From Streptomyces vinaceus (GTDB taxonomy: Bacteria; Actinomycetota; Actinomycetes; Streptomycetales; Streptomycetaceae): a stretch of 64,000 nt of DNA. Positions 60,888-64,000 of this stretch are shown one piece after another (positions within the stretch are counted from its first letter, which is position 1; each line of letters starts with the position of its first letter). The stretch is from positions 2,489,001-2,553,000 of the forward strand of contig NZ_CP023692.1 of NCBI RefSeq assembly GCF_008704935.1, written 5' to 3'. The notes beneath the pieces were generated by a model. The model searched no databases, had not been told where the DNA came from, and saw only the letters and a program-made list of their open reading frames with translations. The translations under genes were made by a program, and so were the position numbers.

Positions 60888-63287
60888 TCAGGCGGCCGCG
60901 GTCACCGCGACGGCCTCCGCCTGGCTGAGGGCCAGTTCCAGCACCTGGCGCACGTCCGTGACCGGGTGGACCTCCAGACCCTCCAGCACCTCGGACGGGA
61001 CGTCGTCCAGGTCGGCCTCGTTCCGCTTCGGGATGATCACGGTGGTCAGACCCGCCCGGTGCGCGGCCAGCAGCTTCTGCTTGACCCCGCCGATGGGCAG
61101 GACGCGCCCGGTGAGGGAGACCTCGCCGGTCATGGCCACGTCGGTGCGCACCTGCCGCCCGGAGAGCAGCGAGGCGAGCGCCGTGGTCATCGTGATGCCC
61201 GCGCTCGGGCCGTCCTTGGGGACCGCGCCCGCCGGGAAGTGGATGTGCACGCCCCGGTCCTTCAGGTCGGCGACGGGAAGCTCCAGCTCCGCGCCGTGCG
61301 AGCGCAGGAAGCTGAGCGCGATCTGCGCCGACTCCTTCATCACGTCACCGAGCTGTCCGGTGAGGGTCAGTCCGGCGGCCCCGGTCTCGGGGTCGGCCAG
61401 CGAGGCCTCCACGAACAGGACGTCGCCTCCCGCGCCGGTGACCGCGAGCCCGGTGGCCACGCCGGGGACGGCCGTGCGCCTCTCGGCGGGGTCCTGCGCG
61501 GACTCCGGGACGTGGTGCGGGCGTCCGATCAGCCCGCGCAGGTCCTCGGCGCCGACGCGCAGCGGCAGCTCCCGCTCCCCCAGCTCGTGCTGGGAGGCCA
61601 CCTTGCGCAGCAGCCGCGCGATGGACCGCTCCAGGGTGCGCACGCCCGCCTCGCGGGTGTACTCCCCGGCCAGCCTGCGCAGGGCGTCCTCCTCCAGCAC
61701 CACCTCGTAGGCGCCGAGTCCGGCGCGCTCCAGCTGGCGGGGCAGCAGGTGGTCCCGGGCGATGACGACCTTCTCGTCCTCGGTGTAGCCGTCGAGGCGC
61801 ACGAGCTCCATGCGGTCGGCGAGCGCCTCGGGGATGGCCTCCAGCACGTTGGCGGTGGCCAGGAAGACCACGTCGCTCAGGTCCAGCTCCACCTCCAGGT
61901 AGTGGTCCCGGAAGGTGTGGTTCTGCGCGGGGTCCAGGACCTCCAGCAGCGCGGCCGCCGGGTCCCCGCGGAAGTCCGACCCGACCTTGTCGATCTCGTC
62001 GAGCAGGACGACCGGGTTCATGGAACCCGCCTCCTTGATCGCCCGGACGATCCGGCCGGGCAGCGCGCCCACGTACGTGCGCCGGTGGCCGCGGACCTCG
62101 GCCTCGTCGCGGACGCCGCCGAGGGCGACGCGGACGAACTTGCGGCCCATGGCGTGCGCGACGGACTCGCCGAGAGAGGTCTTGCCGACGCCGGGCGGGC
62201 CGACGAGAGCCAGGACGGCGCCGCCGCGGCGGCCGCCGATGACGCCCATGCCGCGCTCGCCGCGCCGCTTGCGCACGGCGAGGTACTCGGTGATGCGGTC
62301 CTTGACGTCGCTCAGCCCGGCGTGCTCGGCGTCGAGGACGGCCCGGGCTCCGCGGATGTCGTACTCGTCCTCGGTCCGCTCGTTCCAGGGCAGTTCCAGG
62401 ATGGTGTCGAGCCAGGTGCGGATCCAGGAGCCCTCGGGGGACTGGTCGCTGGAGCGCTCCAGCTTGTCGACCTCCTTGAGCGCGGCCTCCCGTACCTTCT
62501 CGGGCAGGTCGGCGCCCTCGACGCGGGCCCGGTAGTCGTCGGACTCCTCGCCTTCCTTCTCGCCGTTCAGCTCGCGCAGTTCCTTGCGGACGGCCTCCAG
62601 CTGGCGGCGCAGCAGGAACTCGCGCTGCTGCTTCTCGACGCCGTCCTGGACGTCCTTGGCGATGGACTCGGCGACGTCCTGCTCGGCGAGGTGGTCGCGG
62701 AGCCAGGTGATGGCCAGCTTGAGGCGGGCGACCGGGTCGGCGGTCTCCAGCAGCTCGACCTTCTGGGCGACGGTGAGGAACGGCGAGTACCCGGAGTTGT
62801 CGGCGAGCGCCGACACCCCTTCGATCTGCTGGACGCGGTCCACGACCTGCCAGGCGCCGCGCTTCTTGAGCCAGCTGGTGGCGAGCGCCTTGTACTCCTT
62901 GACGAGTTCGGTGACCGACCCCGGCAGCGGGTCGGGCAGTCTCTCGTCGACGCTTTCGCCCTCGACCCAGAGCGCGGCCCCGGGCCCGGTGGTCCCGGCC
63001 CCGATCCTGACGCGGCCGACACCGCGGATGAGCGCGCCGGGGTCCCCGTCGGAGAGCCGCCCCACCTGCTCGACGGTCCCGAGCACACCGGTGCCGGCGT
63101 ACTTGCCGTCGACCCGCGGCACGAGGAGCACCCGGGGCTTCCCGCTGCGGACCGCCGCCTGGGCGGCCTCGACGGCCCCCCGCACCTCGGCATCGGACAG
63201 GTCCAGCGGAACGACCATCCCAGGCAGCACGACCTCGTCGTCGAGCGGCAGCACGGGCAGGGTGAGCGTTACGGACGTCGAAGCCAT
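60888..63287 (-). CDS. lon: ATP-dependent Lon protease
   Basis: 799 residues, LonA type: substrate-binding N-domain (1-200), coiled region (200-320), AAA+ module with Walker [11 protein letters not shown] (about 370), Walker [12 protein letters not shown], and a C-terminal protease with the Ser-Lys dyad ([10 protein letters not shown] near 691, and Lys near 735 in GVKQKLLAA). ATG 63287 has GGAGGG 7 nt upstream. A HAIR-type inverted repeat at 63309-63329 indicates HspR repression and heat-shock induction, as reported for streptomycete lon. Confidence 0.95.
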   Translation of the reverse strand: MASTSVTLTLPVLPLDDEVVLPGMVVPLDLSDAEVRGAVEAAQAAVRSGKPRVLLVPRVDGKYAGTGVLGTVEQVGRLSDGDPGALIRGVGRVRIGAGTTGPGAALWVEGESVDERLPDPLPGSVTELVKEYKALATSWLKKRGAWQVVDRVQQIEGVSALADNSGYSPFLTVAQKVELLETADPVARLKLAITWLRDHLAEQDVAESIAKDVQDGVEKQQREFLLRRQLEAVRKELRELNGEKEGEESDDYRARVEGADLPEKVREAALKEVDKLERSSDQSPEGSWIRTWLDTILELPWNERTEDEYDIRGARAVLDAEHAGLSDVKDRITEYLAVRKRRGERGMGVIGGRRGGAVLALVGPPGVGKTSLGESVAHAMGRKFVRVALGGVRDEAEVRGHRRTYVGALPGRIVRAIKEAGSMNPVVLLDEIDKVGSDFRGDPAAALLEVLDPAQNHTFRDHYLEVELDLSDVVFLATANVLEAIPEALADRMELVRLDGYTEDEKVVIARDHLLPRQLERAGLGAYEVVLEEDALRRLAGEYTREAGVRTLERSIARLLRKVASQHELGERELPLRVGAEDLRGLIGRPHHVPESAQDPAERRTAVPGVATGLAVTGAGGDVLFVEASLADPETGAAGLTLTGQLGDVMKESAQIALSFLRSHGAELELPVADLKDRGVHIHFPAGAVPKDGPSAGITMTTALASLLSGRQVRTDVAMTGEVSLTGRVLPIGGVKQKLLAAHRAGLTTVIIPKRNEADLDDVPSEVLEGLEVHPVTDVRQVLELALSQAEAVAVTAAA

Positions 63288-63308
63288 GATCTTCCCTCCG
63301 GCAGTGAA

Positions 63309-63329
63309 GTTGAGCTATGCCGACTCAAT
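63309..63329. promoter_or_regulatory. HAIR-like HspR operator upstream of lon
   Basis: GTTGAGC-TATGCCG-ACTCAAT has 7-bp half-sites and a 7-nt spacer and closely matches the HspR consensus CTTGAGT-N7-ACTCAAG. It ends 22 nt before the lon ATG, so it overlaps the promoter and start region. Confidence 0.8.
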
Positions 63330-63395
63330 GCATGTGCGCCTCCCAATGTTCCCCAACTCCCGTTCGCCCCCGGCGAACACCGGGAGCACCCCCGC

Positions 63396-64000
63396 TCAAG
63401 GCCGTCGGTCCGAGACCGCCGGGAGCTCCGGGCGGGTGGCCCAGTCCGTCCAGGAGCCGTCGTAGACCGCCAGGGAGGAATAGCCGGCGAGGGTGGCGCC
63501 CAGGGCGAGGACGCAGGCCGTCACGCCCGAACCGCAGCTGAAGTAAAGCCGCTCCCGGTCACCCGTCAGCGCCGCGAAGGTCTCGCGGAGTTCCCCGGCG
63601 GGCCGCATCAGGCCCCCGGCCTGCTGGAGCTCCCCGAACGGCAGGTTCACCGCACCCGGCATGTGCCCCCCGCGCAGCCCCGGCCGAGGCTCCGGGGCCG
63701 CGCCGGTGAAGCGCTCGCGCGTACGGGCGTCCAGTACGAGCGCCCCCGGATCGGCGAGGGCCGCCCCGACGGCGGCGAAGTCCACCAGCAGGCCCGGCCG
63801 CGGCCGGGCCGTGAAGGAGCCGCGCGGGCCCTCGTACGCGGGTCCGCCCGCCTCGACGGGCAGTCCGGCGGCGGTCCAGGCGGGCAGCCCGCCGTCCAGG
63901 ACGGCCGCCCGGTCGAAGCCCATGGCCCGCAGCATCCACCAGGCCCGCGCACTGGAGTAGACACCGGCGCCGTCGTAGACGACGACCGTGCTCGTGTCGT
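63396..64000 (-). CDS. sulfurtransferase (rhodanese), N-terminus outside window
   Basis: The C-terminal about 200 residues of a two-domain thiosulfate/3-mercaptopyruvate sulfurtransferase. It reads VVVYDGAGVYSSARAWWMLR at the window edge, then the second rhodanese domain with GGHMPGAVNLPFGEL and the catalytic loop CGSGVTA near the end. The frame stays open to base 64000. The CGSGVTA loop resembles mercaptopyruvate-type enzymes more than CRxGxR rhodaneses. Confidence 0.85.
   Translation of the reverse strand, partial: DTSTVVVYDGAGVYSSARAWWMLRAMGFDRAAVLDGGLPAWTAAGLPVEAGGPAYEGPRGSFTARPRPGLLVDFAAVGAALADPGALVLDARTRERFTGAAPEPRPGLRGGHMPGAVNLPFGELQQAGGLMRPAGELRETFAALTGDRERLYFSCGSGVTACVLALGATLAGYSSLAVYDGSWTDWATRPELPAVSDRRP

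Overview
This is a high-GC actinobacterial chromosome segment, almost certainly Streptomyces. Third codon positions are strongly GC-biased, and GTG, TTG and ATGA/GTGA-coupled starts are frequent. It carries a SARP regulator, a four-gene conservon, a Ku/LigD end-joining set and an HspR-type operator in front of lon. I see no tRNA, rRNA, CRISPR array, transposase or phage gene.

The window has two halves. About 0.47-30.4 kb (possibly to 32.4 kb, with a two-component system) is a specialised-metabolite cluster that I do not recognise as a described one. Its left arm (0.47-12.6 kb) holds an ActVA-ORF5-like flavin monooxygenase, an aldo/keto reductase, a SARP activator, a flavin reductase, a stand-alone SagB N-terminal domain, an MFS exporter, a membrane acyltransferase, a KAS III, a type II thioesterase and two paralogous MmyB-like XRE regulators. 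From 12.8 kb a long rightward operon encodes an ACP, two unrecognised proteins, a 4-OT tautomerase, an AfsA/MmyD-like hotdog enzyme, a HAD phosphatase, a P-loop kinase, a GH3 acyl-adenylating ligase, two methyltransferases, an FAD oxidoreductase, two more unrecognised proteins, a LysR effector domain without its HTH, an alpha/beta hydrolase, a tandem CMD protein and a P450. It ends with a 65-residue peptide gene translationally coupled to a fused TOMM cyclodehydratase (leader-binding domain plus YcaO).

The set ACP + KAS III + AfsA-like enzyme + HAD phosphatase + thioesterase + MmyB-like regulator + MFS pump parallels the methylenomycin-type butenolide machinery. The YcaO protein, candidate precursor and SagB domain are RiPP machinery, and GH3 could join an acid to an amine. 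My working hypothesis is a hybrid in which a small acyl or butenolide-type unit is coupled to a YcaO-modified peptide. No FMN azole dehydrogenase is present. An 18-bp inverted repeat, GGTGGTG-N4-CACCACC, stands in four control regions of the left arm (right half-site imperfect at two of them) and looks like the cluster operator. A second palindrome, RTGARAAYTTCAY, precedes both the SARP gene and the peptide gene.

From about 32.4 kb rightward the content is chromosomal core or common accessory: a phosphoribosyltransferase-hydrolase fusion, an XdhC-like protein, LigD-type ligase and polymerase with Ku, a GlxA-type regulator, a NERD protein, a lipoprotein-histidine kinase pair, a TetR gene next to two divergent diiron proteins, a PBP/FtsW pair, a very large inverted repeat (51.25-51.39 kb), an NlpC/P60 hydrolase, a styrene-monooxygenase-like flavoprotein beside a conservon, PP2C-like and MarR genes, lon, and a rhodanese cut by the window end. 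From memory, not checked, lon, Ku and LigD also lie close together in S. coelicolor (around SCO5285-SCO5309), so the cluster may abut a conserved core segment.
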